NCBI GenBank assembly: GCA_963082975.1
Contig: OY720350.1
Span: 46,082,734 to 46,146,733 of the forward strand
Origin: Labia minor
Lineage: Eukaryota; Arthropoda; Insecta; Dermaptera; Spongiphoridae
Length of the DNA stretch: 64,000 nt
Reading direction: 5' to 3'
This document shows, piece after piece, positions 23,565-35,475 of this stretch. Made by a program: the position numbers and the translations under genes. Each line of letters opens with the position of its first letter. Position 1 is the first letter of the stretch. The notes below the pieces were generated by a model that did no database searches, was not told the origin of the DNA, and saw only the letters and a list, made by a program, of their open reading frames with translations.

Positions 23565-25360
23565 CTGGAGCGGAGAAAAAAAATTATTTTGGACATTAAA
23601 ATGCCAGACCTTGGAATTATGACGGCATTGTGAGTCGTTATGTATAAATATTTATTTTAACATAATTACCAAGTCAATTTATAATGAATTCTATAAACAA
23701 GCGAAACGTTGAGAAAAGATTTGAAATTTAAACCAAAAAACAATATGTTCAGTTCAAGTTAAAAAATTTTTGTACATTCAATAAAGAAAAATTTTGATTG
23801 TATTTTTAAAATTATTTCTTAGGTTGTTTAGATGGAATTATTTTTAATAATAATAAAAAAAAAGATTTCATTTAAGTTTAAGATTTGGAAATAATAAAAA
23901 TAATAGTAATAATATTAATAGTGTGTGTTTGAGTATTAATTATTGCTAATCATGTTGAGATTATATATATAGTTAGTTATAATTTAGAAAAATGAGAAAT
24001 AGCTAAAATTTTATATACTTTAAAGGAAATATTTTTAATAAAAAAAAAATCTGGAGTGTCTCCACTCGACTATCTCGCAAATTTGAATTGGATTAAATAA
24101 CATATATTATTTTAAATTAAATTAATTAAATTATAAATTAAAATTAATAAATAATATTTATTAAACCAGCGCATGTTTGGCTCTTTGTTGATGGCACCAC
24201 GTCACGTGTTGGCGCGTGAGATTTACAGTGTTAAAAAATTAATTCTGGTACTTTCAGCGATTCAATCAAGCTGAAATTCTATATATAGCAGTTTTATACA
24301 ATTATTAATCATGTGAAAAATTATCAAACATATATCTTTATTTTTATGGTCACTAGAAGAAAAAAAAATCAAAACGTTGTATGTAATGACCCTCTTCCGG
24401 TTGAGCTACATTTCTCAAAAGTTGATAAAAAACTATGGATTTTGAATAATGCCCATGTACCAAATTGTAATCTTGGTTACATACATACACACACACACAC
24501 AGAGACAGACATTTTTCTCAACCTTAGTGAAAATGATTCAGGAACCTTCAAAACGTATAAAAACATCAAAATCTCAAAATCGAAAATTTTCGTGATCGCA
24601 ATACTATCTCTGCGAGATAGTAATAAGGAATAACTACAGGTTGTTTTATTTAAATTGTTTTTATATTTTAATAAACTATTATTTTTTTTATGTTGTAGAA
24701 ATAGGAATTATACTAAAATTGCTTTTGAAATTAGAATCGAAATATTGAAGAGAAAATGAAGTGAAAAAAAAATTCGGGAATTTCTTTGCGATGATGTAGG
24801 CCTCTCTGAGAACGAATGGAAAAAGTTTCGTGGAGTTCTAAGAAACTGGGAGGTCGTTAGACAAGGAGCAAGCAGCGAGTGGAAAAGAGAGCGTAGCGGA
24901 TATGGCATAAGTCCTCAATTCTCAATGGCTTTGACAGTTCTCGATAAAGATAGACATAGAATGATGATATGATATGCCCAACATTTGAAAGATTTTGTTT
25001 TTATTTTGGGTTTATCAATGGAATTTTTCAGTAAAAAAGATAATAAAGTTGACCTTAATTTTATCTTTATAACAAAATAGATTTTATTAAAAAAAAGAAA
25101 GAAAAGCGTTTAAAGTAACTATTTATTAAGAAATTATTCCACAGTTTAAAATATTAAATTAAAATAATTAATATATACCAAAGATTGATAATTTACTGAA
25201 TATGATAATAATTTTGATTCATAATGGTTTGTATGTACAAAGGTCTTGAAATTATCATAAAAAATATATTATCTATTATTTTGTTTTATATATTCAAGGA
25301 AAAATAATTACACAAAATATTAAAAAAAAAAATATAATTTTATTTTTAAATATTTACACA
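23565..25360 (-). promoter_or_regulatory. Conserved intron blocks of IAP gene B
   Basis: Counterpart of the blocks in gene A: about 23565-23705 matches 16010-16160, and 24625-25360 matches 16800-17560 with only scattered differences. The copies are separated here by an inserted element at 24041-24623. Confidence 0.5.
24041..24623. mobile_element. Insertion absent from IAP gene A
   Basis: Gene A reads AATATTTTTAATAAAAATAAGGAATAAC without a break (about 16785-16808). Gene B has about 580 bp between the two halves. The insert has ACTATCTCGCA near its left end and the same 11-mer inverted at its right end, where CTATCTC-TGC-GAGATAG forms a hairpin. An AC microsatellite (about 24487-24502) lies inside. 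No transposase; class unresolved. Confidence 0.65.
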
Positions 25361-25709
25361 TGAAGTTAATATATATATATATATGAAAAATAAATAAGAA
25401 ATCGAAAATACAATTAAATACATTAATATAATATAAATAAATAATTTTAAATAAAATTTTTTAAAATATCTTATTTATAAAGTTTAGTTTTTAATACTAT
25501 CAAAATGACAAATGAATTGTATGTCAAGTTTCTAATAAAAATGGTTCCGCTTCAAGGAAATAGATCAATATTTTACAAAACTTGAAATTTTATTAAAAAC
25601 AAGGATTTTAATTTCAGAGTAAGAAAGTTTTAAAAAATGATATGTTATGAATACAAACTTTAAATTATCTAAGATAAAAGGAAGAGATATAAATAAACAA
25701 GATACTTAC

Positions 25710-26250
25710 TTAATTTAGAAGAAAAAGGTTGATGTTTAGAAAAGATATATTATCAATATTGACAACATGAAGGAAAAAAATCCACAAGTTAAAATATAAT
25801 TTTGAAATTAGTTATATTGAAAAAAAAAATAAAACTTATAAACTTAGAAATACACTGAAGTTAACAGATGTAACGTTGCTTTAGCAATGAATGATCTGAA
25901 GTGAGTGAATCTTGAAGGCCCTTGGTGGTATCGCGCTGTTGCCAAATTTATCCGTTCTAATGACTAAACAGGATTTCCAGTACGCATTTATGCCTTATCA
26001 CTACAATTGCTAATTCAATACTATCATATATCCTTTTTGAAATACAAACATTTGCAATTAAATTTAAATTCAATCTAGATTATTAATTACAATGAATAAA
26101 AAAAATTAGTCTGGAATTTCTATGTTGCCAGATCTAGTCTTTAGAGCGTGTGAATTGAATGGGAAGGTATAAAAATTCGAGGGATGAGGAGAAGGGATGG
26201 AATCCAGATGCTCCCGTACTCGCATTTACTATGAAAATATTGTGTGACAA
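25710..26250 (-). promoter_or_regulatory. 5' non-coding exon and promoter region of IAP gene B
   Basis: Donor CTAAATTAA|GTAAGTATCT at 25710/25709. Block 1 (about 25865-25985) contains AGCAATGAATGATCTGAAGT and TTGCCAAATTTAT. Block 2 (about 26098-26235) contains CTGGAATTTCTATGTTGCCA and AGAGCGTGTGAATTGAATGG. Equivalent blocks precede genes A and C. The region ends only about 150 bp from the stop codon of gene C, so the promoter of B is squeezed against the 3' end of C. Confidence 0.6.
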
Positions 26251-26366
26251 TTGACAATTGTAAAAATTGTATTAGTGAATGAAAAAGAAATGAGAATCTT
26301 AAATTCATCTTAAATGCTTTTAATTAAATTGTTGTTTTTGAAAAAGAATAGTTTAAGGTTTTTATA

Positions 26367-26372
26367 TTTATT
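26367..26372 (-). terminator. Poly(A) signal of IAP gene C
   Basis: AATAAA on minus about 30 nt after the stop, with the same neighbouring sequence as after gene A. Confidence 0.6.
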
Positions 26373-26400
26373 TTTACAATATTTATAATGTGGTTAGAGC

Positions 26401-29114
26401 CTAGGATAGAAAAGCTCTTACAGTAGCAGAGAACGGTTTCCGGCATATTGCACAGTTTGATAGTGTTGGAGCACATTTGACGCAGGCAACAAAATGACCA
26501 CATGGCAAGAAAACCACGCCAACTTCTTCGTTATAACATATTTTACAAAGTCTTGGATCATCTAAAGAACTATTATTTGTTTCAGAAGTGGAAGTGGATT
26601 CAATCTTTTCTTCAGCACTTGTAGATGGCTTAGGCTGTGTTGATGAATCTTCACCATTGTTGCCACTTGAAATGGAAAAAATATCATTTAATAAATTGAA
26701 ATAGAATTAAAATAATAACAGTAATAAAAAAAATAATAAAATATAAAAATTATAATAAAAATATTTATATATTAATATTTATTGCTTAAAAAATTATTTC
26801 ATTATAGGGTAACGGCTACAGTCGCTGGCCCCCTTAAGCAACTCCTAGCAGCCTTTAATGCATATCTGGGCAAATTGCAGAACATAGATACTATGAGCAT
26901 TTTGATAAATAAAAAAAAAAATTTTCTCATGACATTTTCAATAAGTACTTTTTTAAAACAAAATCCTAAAGAATACAGTTATTGGCCCATTATTATAGTT
27001 ATTGGTCTAGGTATTCTATAGTGATTATACAACCATATAACCAAGGATTACATAACCATAATTAATAGCGCAATTTTTAAAATAAAAATTTCTTATTATT
27101 TGTGTTTTAGTTATAGGGAGCCAACGATGTAGCCGTTACCCTATATCGACATCATTAAAATCATGGTGGTCTAAAAGTTGTTAATTTTACAACCAGGATC
27201 CACCCCTTCATGACGTCCGTCACAGCCAGAGCTTCTAATCTTATCTTATTTTATAAATAAAATAAAATTAAAAATATTTATGTTATATTCATATCTGTTT
27301 TTATTGGATTAATACATACATTTATATATTAAAAATTGTTTCAAAACGTTTAGAAGAGTTATCTTTATTCGATATAGGAGAATTAAATGACGTCATCAAT
27401 TTCGTCATTTAGCTTCTTCGTAAATAATCCGAACAATTTTGAGTCTATATCGTCAAAATTTCCAGACAGAAAGACTTTATTTCTGCGGTTATTGAATAAA
27501 TATCGAAAAAATAGTGGTATATAAGAATATTGTGATGTAATTTCATCGAAATCGTTTAAGTCTATAACGTCAAAATTTCCAGACAGTTGGACTCTTGGAT
27601 TTTAGAGGTCATTAAATTCACAGCAATGTGCAAAGAAAAACCTTTTTATCTGTATATACATATAAATAAATCAAAATTACGAAAATATATACATTTTATA
27701 TCAACAGGTCTACTTTTCTGTCTCTTTAATCTCTAAATAAATAATTTTTTAAGGCCATTCTTTTCTGACTTCCAGCGCATTTAAGGGGTGTATATTTTAT
27801 GACTATTTTTTTAATTTATTTTCTTTTAAATTATTTGAATGGCGAGTCGGTTAATATTGAGCACCCCAAATTCTACTCATTTTAATCAGATTGATGCAAT
27901 GATGTAACATTTAATAATTGTAATAAATAATTAAAGAATTGTATATCAATATTTTTTAAAGGGTCGAGCGAGATATATTTATAATCGGATTGATTTTTCT
28001 TAATATCAGTATTAAAAACAACCTTTTGCAAGAAATATAATATAGAAAGAAAGTTTGCTAAAAATTTAACGCGTATCATTACTGAATTTTCAAAACCGGA
28101 TATATCTTTTTAATATCTCTCAGAGAGAAGCTCAAAAATGCATTAATATTATAATTTAAATATTGTTTCATATAAAGTACCTTTTCACATTTATTACTTG
28201 GTCGACAAAAGCTTTCCCTTTTACTAAAAGAAGAAAAGCGCATTTGCTGAACCATTTGGCATGTTCTGTCCATGGATCATCTGTTTCGTCCCAATCTTTC
28301 AAACCACCTCCACAATGGTAACATATTGTTTGGTCACCATTACCTATAATTCCAGAATATTAATTTTTATCATAAATAGATAGGTAGAAAAAAACGAATT
28401 ACCTGTATAAAAGAAACCAGCTTCACATAATTGTTCTGGCCTTTGTTTCATTGATTTTGGCCAATTTTTGAAAGAATCTAATCTTGAGTTAAACGGACCC
28501 ATATGAGGAAAAGATGGCGGTCGACTTTGATAAATACTTAAACTTTCTAGATTGCCACTTTCTGGTATTGTATTTGGTCGAATTTCCACTGGTGCTATAT
28601 TTTCTAATTGATTGAATCTTCCACATTCATCTTGGCCTGAAGTTTCTGTACCATTACTAGTGATTCCTAAAGGAGGATTTGTTTCGTTTATCGGGACATT
28701 TCCTGTGGGACGATGGCGCACCAAAGGACAATGATCTGCCCAGCGTTGATGCTCTCGCATTGGATCGTCCCCTACTTCCCAATTTCCAATTTTTACTTGA
28801 CAGAAATGACAACGGCAAATATCGTTTTCTCCTAGAAAATAGAATCCAGCTGAAGCCATTTTCGATGGTTCCAAAAAATTATGAGGCCAATTATGTTCGG
28901 TGAATGTCTTTAATCGATTAATTTCAAATCGGTAATCGATACTCGAAGGTGGAATAAATTCATTCATGGTTGAATTATTACGTGGATCCTCTGCAGAATT
29001 ATTCAAAGTACTTGTCAATTGTGATGATAAAGGTAATGTGATTTCATTTTCACATCTATTTGGAAGTTGAAATTCACCATTGTTACTTCGAAGTAATATA
29101 TCATTTAATGGCAT
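26401..29114 (-). CDS. Diap1: DIAP1-like inhibitor of apoptosis, gene C (2 BIR + RING)
   Basis: Coding exons 28403-29114, 28181-28343 and 26401-26665 (1140 nt, 379 residues). Splice positions match A and B, but exon 2 is nine bases shorter, ending VDQVINVKR, and intron 2 is 1.5 kb instead of 0.15-0.4 kb because of inserted elements. The start is [18 protein letters not shown]1 has [20 protein letters not shown] and C. BIR2 has [11 protein letters not shown] and EHAKWFSKC. The RING has [15 protein letters not shown] and CAICRKPF. Nothing is missing. The 5' UTR acceptor differs from A and B: TATCTTTTCAG|AACAAAG at 29162, 48 nt before the ATG. The upstream exon ends at 30434. Function as for gene A. 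Confidence 0.93.
26805..27143. mobile_element. TA-flanked MITE in intron 2 of IAP gene C
   Basis: The left end TAGGGTAACGGCTACAGTCG and the reverse-complemented right end TAGGGTAACGGCTACATCGT are inverted copies over about 28 bp with small changes. TA dinucleotides flank both sides (26803-26804 and 27144-27145). It is 339 bp and non-coding, probably Tc1/mariner-type. Confidence 0.8.
27190..27660 (-). repeat. Helitron-related fragments in intron 2 of IAP gene C
   Basis: It contains AATATTGTGATGTAATTTCA, AATTTCCAGACAG and GCAATGTGCA, shared with the 5' halves of the Helitron copies at 22540-22745 and 34770-34991. It also has two ATGACGTC-type sites and the TTAAAAATATTTATGTTATA block seen in R1. 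Termini are eroded. Confidence 0.55.
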
Positions 29115-30433
29115 TTGAATTTAGACGAAAAATAAAATTTAATTTGGAAAAATCACTTTGTTCTGAAAAGATAAAACAGGAATTAATGTTTAACAATTCC
29201 TAACTTATTTAAATAAAATTATATTTAATGATAAAGAAAAACATCTAAAAATATAATTGATTCTCGTATTATCAATGTGTGAATGAATGTTAACTAGATT
29301 TATTCTTTTCTAATTCGCCTTGTACATACTTTTCTATCTAATTGAAATTAAGATGCAATTGTGTGTGGTATCCATTATATATATATATATATATATATCG
29401 ACCATAAATATAATTAATATAAATAGGTGTAAAAAGAAAATTACAACCTTGTAACCACAAAAAATAAATTTTCCAATAAATGAGGATTAATAGTTTACTA
29501 ACATTGTAATTTTAGTTATTTTGGAGAGTAAAAATATACAGTAGTAAAAAAGTTTTTTTAAAAAATCGAAATAATCAAATGACTTATTTTTCATTTTTAA
29601 AATTATTCTCAACAATGCTATATCCCAGAAATACTAGCGACCCCTGTTTCTTTAAAAATGTTTAATATAATTAAATTATGAAAAAGCTTAGGGGAGGGGG
29701 GGGTCTTTGAGTTCTCATCCTCAAAGTGTTTTCAAATATTAATGACAAAGAGTAAAAATTTACCTATATCTTATATCTTTACGATTTTTTTTTAATTTAA
29801 TTAAAATGAGACAATTCTAGGAGGATGTTAATTAAAATTGATATCTTTGTAAATATTATATATATATATACTGGTTTAATCGAATTTTATATCACAATTA
29901 TCAAATTTTATTTTAATAAAATGACAGGCAGAAAGTAATAAAAATAATATAAAACAATTTTCATATTTTTATAATACAAGCTCAAAATTTTTTAATATTT
30001 AGCAGTTTCGCCTTCAAGAAATTGCTACACTCTTATTGCCTTTAAAATTAGGATTTCTACCTTTAAATTCCCTTCAATATGTCAAAGGAAAAGGGGATGG
30101 GGAAACTAAATTATTCATATAAAAAGATCTAAAATATCAAATTAAAAATAATTTATTATATTTAATATAAAGTAATATTAATTTTATTTGGTAAAAAATA
30201 TATTTATATAGGATTAATAAAACTAAAGATTAAGGTCTAATACAAATGGCTGCTTGAGATCAATACTTTTCTCTCTCTAATATATTTACTAAATATTTAT
30301 TAGTACAATCACTTAAATTTAGAATAATGAGTGTTGAAATAATTCATTATTGGATATAAAAATATAGACATATTTTTCTTATAAAATAAAAGTTATGTTT
30401 AATATAAAAAAAATAAACTAATTAAATTCTTAC

Positions 30434-30950
30434 TTTAGAATAAATACGTTGAAAATGTTGTAATTTTAAATGGAATAAACATCTCAAAACAATATTGATA
30501 TATATATATTAAATGAAAATTAATAAGAAAACATAATTTTAATGTTTTCAAAATAGAAAATGTTAAAAACAAACTAATGAATGGGACGCATCGTTAAGTT
30601 GGCAATGAATGACCTGAACCATAGTGAGTGAAGTGAAGTACGAATGGTTGTGTTGACCGTGACGCTCAGCTGCCAAATTTATATATATATTGAATGAAAT
30701 CGAGCTTAATTACCAATTTTTGACATTACTATTTTCAAATTCATTATTATAAATATGATTTATGTGTAGAATACACATATATATTTTATTAAATTTATTT
30801 TATACAAAATTATTATGGAATTTCAATGTTGCCAGTTTTATTCCCTTCGAGCGTGTGAATTGAATGGAAAGGTAAAAAAAGTGGTATGGGAAGAGGAGTA
30901 AGAATGGAATTCAGAGGCGGTCTTACTCCCATAAATTGTTTGGTAATTGT
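30434..30950 (-). promoter_or_regulatory. 5' non-coding exon and promoter region of IAP gene C
   Basis: Donor TTCTAAA|GTAAGAATTT at 30434/30433, aligned with the donors of A and B. Block 1 (about 30590-30685) contains GGCAATGAATGACCTGAA and GCCAAATTTATAT. Block 2 (about 30815-30940) contains TGGAATTTCAATGTTGCCAG and GAGCGTGTGAATTGAATGG. The 5' UTR intron is only about 1.3 kb here and lacks the intron blocks of A and B. Confidence 0.6.
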
Positions 30951-31099
30951 AGAAACCTTAATGATAAAATCTAGGTTTGTTAGAGAGAAGAACTTGAAAA
31001 AAGACAAAAAAATATATTTGTTTTCATCTAAATATGGCAGATTAAAAATAATAATATCACTTCGTAATTTCAATTATATTTAATTTTAATTCACTAAAA

Positions 31100-33980
31100 A
31101 AAGATTCAATTCAATTTTAAGCAAATATCATCCATAAATATTTTTAGATAATATACAATATACAATATTCTGAGAAGATAATTTTGATGTATTTTGGCAT
31201 AACTTGCCATCCTTTTAAACTAATTCAATGAGGGAACTTGACTGACAACAAAAAGAGGAAGATCAGAGAATATGATATTTCTGCTTGAGTTATTCTGTTT
31301 AATTTTGATGCTAATAATGCTCAAATTCATGTTTTATTTGCAATAATGATCAATAAAATGTAAATATTATTTTCTGCAATTTGGATGTGATATGAAATTA
31401 CTTTTTTTTACTTTTAATTATAATTTCTTTTGATATTAAAATGAATATTATATTATTAATATGTATATTTTCTTTATTAGCTAATATAAATGAAAGTAGT
31501 CAACGATATTCTAAGGTATTGTGAATAGTCTAAAAATAATTATTATTAAAAATATAAATACTGATAATATATTCCTTATATGATAACAAAAGTTTACAAT
31601 ATCGAAAATATGATAATTAAATGTCGATGAACTTTCTCGCTTTATTTTTCATAATAACTACATATTTAAAAAAACAATAAGAAAATTAAAATATAATTAG
31701 TTTAAAAATCTTTTGATAATAAAAAATATGCTATAGAGGAAAAATTATTTCGTATCCAAGTTAGCATTGTTAATTTTTTAAATAATTTAAATAAGTAAAT
31801 AGGAATATTGATAGAAAATATTTTATTTAATTATTTTCATGGTGTTTTATGATTTATTTTAATATAATTATAAACATTTGAATATACTCGTAATAATTAT
31901 CATGATTAGATATATTCTTCTAATAAGTATATTTATTAATATGGCCTTCTAAATTTAATATAAGTATATGAATTCATTTATAAACAATGATTCATAAATT
32001 AAATTATAAAAGGATGTTAATGAAAATATTAATTTTAAAAAATAACTATTTAAATCATTTTAATTCAGTTCTGACCACAGATATTCTTTGAAAACTACGA
32101 GTCACGATTAGATTTTTTTTACCTAGAGGAGAGCGAAATTCCATTCCCTCCCTTACTTTTCCTCTCACGATCTCTTCTCGTGCCCCAGGAGAACCCAAAT
32201 ACAAATACAAATAGTTCTGAAAATTTTAAAAAGACCCTTATTAAGATTTTGTTCATTATTGGAAATTTATTTTAAAAATTTTTTATAATAATTTATCAGA
32301 TGAACAAATTAATTTTATAATTATTTAATTTATTAATCATATTTATTTGTTCTTATTTCAATCTATTATCCCTCACGATCTTTACCTATTTATTCAAGTC
32401 TTGGTATTTTAGTTGAATACTACTTGATATTAATTGTAGTTCAAATTTTTAAATTTAGCTGAATCCGATTCGTTATAATAATTAATTAATAATTAAATAT
32501 TTATATATATATATATATATACAAGTAAAATAATCTTTCAAGTAAAGAAAACGCATTTATTTGAGTATATATATTATAATGATTATATTATTATAATAAT
32601 TAAACATTAATATCAGACATTTACTATTTAAATCAAATTAAATACATGATAACTTTTTAAAAATTTTTTACTTTGCAATCTATACAATTCGAAATAATTC
32701 ATAACACAATCTTAATTTCAATAATTAAATTTAAATATTTAAAAAAAATTATTTTTGTTAAAAATTAAAGAATTTTTAGGTGTATATTTTTAAAAAGTTT
32801 TTTACGTTCTGAACAACAGTATGGATTTAAGATGTGGGCGATCCGGTTATGTGTGGTCCAGCCTTCAAACTAATTTTTTTATACCAATAGATTCTGTTTA
32901 ATAAAAAGAACTTAATCTCGATAATAAAAATACATACTTATGTAGTTAATAAAGATTTAAAGAATTAAAATATAATTTTTAAATATAATTAATTCCTAAA
33001 ACACTTGTTCGCAAATTAGATCATAATTATTAATAATTAAAATTTGACGATAACATATTGATCAGTACATAAAGAATTCAATAACAATATATTATGATAG
33101 TAATATTCATAAATAATTTTCATGATGATGAAAGAATTTTAAAATGAAAGACACAAATTCAATCCCAATTTTATTTTAATTCCTTTACAAATAAAATAAA
33201 ATCTATCCAACTAACGGAATTTTGCCTCGTGCTTATCGCAAGATTCTATTGATATAACCGCCTGTAAAGAATTTACCACATTCCATGGGGGATTATTTAC
33301 AAAAGAAAAGCCCTCTTTATAAAATTCCTCTCCCTTTATATCGTTTTTCGAAGAAATGGGGGTGATTCGAATGGGATACAAATATTTTTATCTTTTCTCT
33401 TTTTTTAAAAATAATAAATGAATGAGTGGTACAGGACAAAATGTAGATGCAATTTCTAACGATTATTTGGAATAGTTCAATGAATGATTATCACTACTAT
33501 TTAGTTATATTCTTGCATAATATTTCGAAATCTGTCTCTTTGTTATATTATATAATACATACAGTGAAAACGTATATTTGTCAATTTAGAAAATAAATGA
33601 AATAGTAATAATTACTAGAAGATATTAAAAAGAGAATGATAAGAAAATTAAGTTTTATATTTTAAATTATATTAAATAAATAAATAAATATATATATATA
33701 TATATATACATATATAGAGAGAGAGAGAGAAGGAGAAGAGAATTCGCCATTAAACATGAACATATATTTAAAATAAATAACAATAAATTTAATGTTATTC
33801 GTCCTATTCTCATATAATTACAATGTATAATAAAAAGGGGACCCAATCCCGTTAAACAAGCGGAAAAGGATATACGATAAAAATCATTCTTTCAACTATC
33901 TATGCTTCTATGCATATATATAATGAAATAATGACTGCAAATATCTATTAAAAATACAATTTTTATTTAAAAACATTTTT
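31100..33980. other. Gene-free AT-rich stretch with two GC-raised islands
   Basis: No convincing exon. A less AT-rich patch at 32130-32215 (GGAGAGCGAAATTCCATTCC and CCCCAGGAGAACCC) and another at 33210-33370 (TTTTGCCTCGTGCTTATCGC, CCGCCTGTAAAG) stand out. Neither has an open frame with splice signals that I trust. Confidence 0.4.
33687..33732. repeat. TA then GA microsatellite
   Basis: A run of TA repeats continues into GA repeats. Confidence 0.85.
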
Positions 33981-34012
33981 TTTGTGCTGTTGTTCTTTGT
34001 TTTTTTTTTTTT

Positions 34013-34991
34013 TGAATTTGGCCGTACCCCGAGTGATAAATAGTATTTGGTTGAAAATCTGTATTTAAAAGTTTTTCGTCCATTTTGTTTCAATCAGTAT
34101 ATTACATAAAACAATCATTTTTTTGTGTTATTATATATGTTCTATCTATTCCCTATCCTGAGCTAAAAGCATCTAACTCCTACCCTTTTCCATCTCTCTC
34201 ACGTCCCTTCCTACATTGTCCACCCACAGCGTCCATGGTCTTCCAATCGGTCTCCCCACCAATATCTTTTTCCTCTCTCATTCTAGCCACGTGCCCTGCC
34301 TATCGCAGCCTTCTCGATTTTATAACCCTAACTATTTCTGGAGATGCATAGAGGTCATCGTTATACAGTCTCCGCCATTCCCCGGTGTCCTCATCTTTCT
34401 TTGGCTCATAAATGCTGGGAAGAATCCTATTCTCAAATACTCTGAATCTACTCTCATCTCACAGGGTCATAGACCATGCCTCACACCCATATAATACAAC
34501 AGGCAAATAATTGTTTTATATATTTTAATTTTTATCCCCTTTGATAATAATTTAAGCCTCTTTACTGCATGATAACAGGAATTTCCCGATTGCAACCGTG
34601 ATTTAAATTCTCAAATATTATTATCCTTCGTGATTACATTCAATTTTTCTACATATTCAAACTCTACATTTTGTATATTAAGATTTTGTTGTTAATACTG
34701 TTCCTCTCTGATACTAAATGACTGACGCCAACCTTCGTAAGGAGACGGCGTAATAATAAGAAGAAGAATATTGTGATGTAATTTCATCGAAATCGGTTCA
34801 GCCAATTTTGAGTCTATAACGTGAAAAGCTCCGGACAGACAGACATAAAAATCTAAAGTCTTGAATCTAATCACGAAGGATAAAATCTAAATTCTAAAGT
34901 CACTTTCGGATTCTAGAGATCATGAAACGCGAAGATATGCAATTTTAAATTCTGAGCAATGTGCAGACAAAAACATTTTTATATATATAGA
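34013..34991 (-). mobile_element. Helitron copy 3, 3' end truncated, carrying LINE sequence
   Basis: The minus-strand 5' terminus TCTATATATATAAAAATG is at 34991, preceded by A. The body shares GTTTTTGTCTGCACATTGC, the AGAC motif and TCCATTTTGTTTCAATCAGT with copies 1, 2 and 4. The hairpin and CTRR end are missing: similarity stops near 34021 next to a T run. The middle is occupied by a LINE RT remnant (34150-34505). Confidence 0.7.
34150..34505 (-). pseudogene. LINE reverse transcriptase C-terminal remnant inside a Helitron
   Basis: A minus frame reads NYLPVVLYGCEAWSMTL, a stop, then FRVFENRILPSIYEPKKDED and GEWRRLYNDDLYASPEIVRV, then IKSRRLR, a stop and AGHVARM. This is the familiar C-terminal end of many arthropod LINE ORF2 proteins (VLLYGSETW, RVFENRILRRIFGP, RWAGHVARM). 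Two in-frame stops show it is dead. Shorter versions of the same stretch occupy the same relative place in Helitron copies 2 (22190-22335) and 4 (35215-35330). Confidence 0.85.
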
Positions 34992-35013
34992 TTTATTTAA
35001 TAATTAAAAATAA

Positions 35014-35475
35014 CCAGCTGGTCCGAGCGCCTTCGGCGCTCTTCACAGCTGGACGGGGGCTCCGCCCCCTGTACCCCCGAGTGGTTCAATCAGTATATTA
35101 CATAAAACATTCATTTCTTTTTGTGTTCTTATTTAAAATATATTTTAATTTAATCAGTAAATTAATTATATATATTATTATTGTATATGTTATATCTATC
35201 TATTTATATAACTCAAAGATACTCGAAAGTTCTTGGCTACATTTCTCCAAATGTCCCTATCCTGAGCCCTTGTCCCATCTCTCTTACGTCCCTTCCTATG
35301 CGTCCATGGTCTTTACTGCATGATAACAGGCGTTTCCCGATTGATACCTCCATTTAAATTCTTCTCAAATATTATTATCCTTCGTGATTACATTCAATTT
35401 TTCTACATATTCAAATTTTATATTTTCTATATTAATTAATACTGTTCCTCTTTATCACTAAATATTTTTTCTTAT
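35014..35475 (-). mobile_element. Helitron copy 4, 5' end truncated
   Basis: The 3' end on minus is a perfect hairpin GAGCGCCGAAGGCGCTC, a spacer, CTGG at 35014 and then T, which satisfies CTRR|T. The body shares the GGGGGCTCCGCCCCCTGTAC block. It carries a deleted version of the LINE segment. No TC terminus was found on the right. Confidence 0.65.

Noticed and set aside
24708..24908. Minus frame in the conserved intron block of IAP gene B
   Set aside because: The equivalent frame is not kept in gene A's copy of the block, so coding is unlikely.
27882..28273. Minus frames overlapping IAP gene C exon 2
   Set aside because: The frame at 28079-28273 starts out of frame with the BIR2 exon and runs into the intron. 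It is a shadow, as is the intronic one at 27882.
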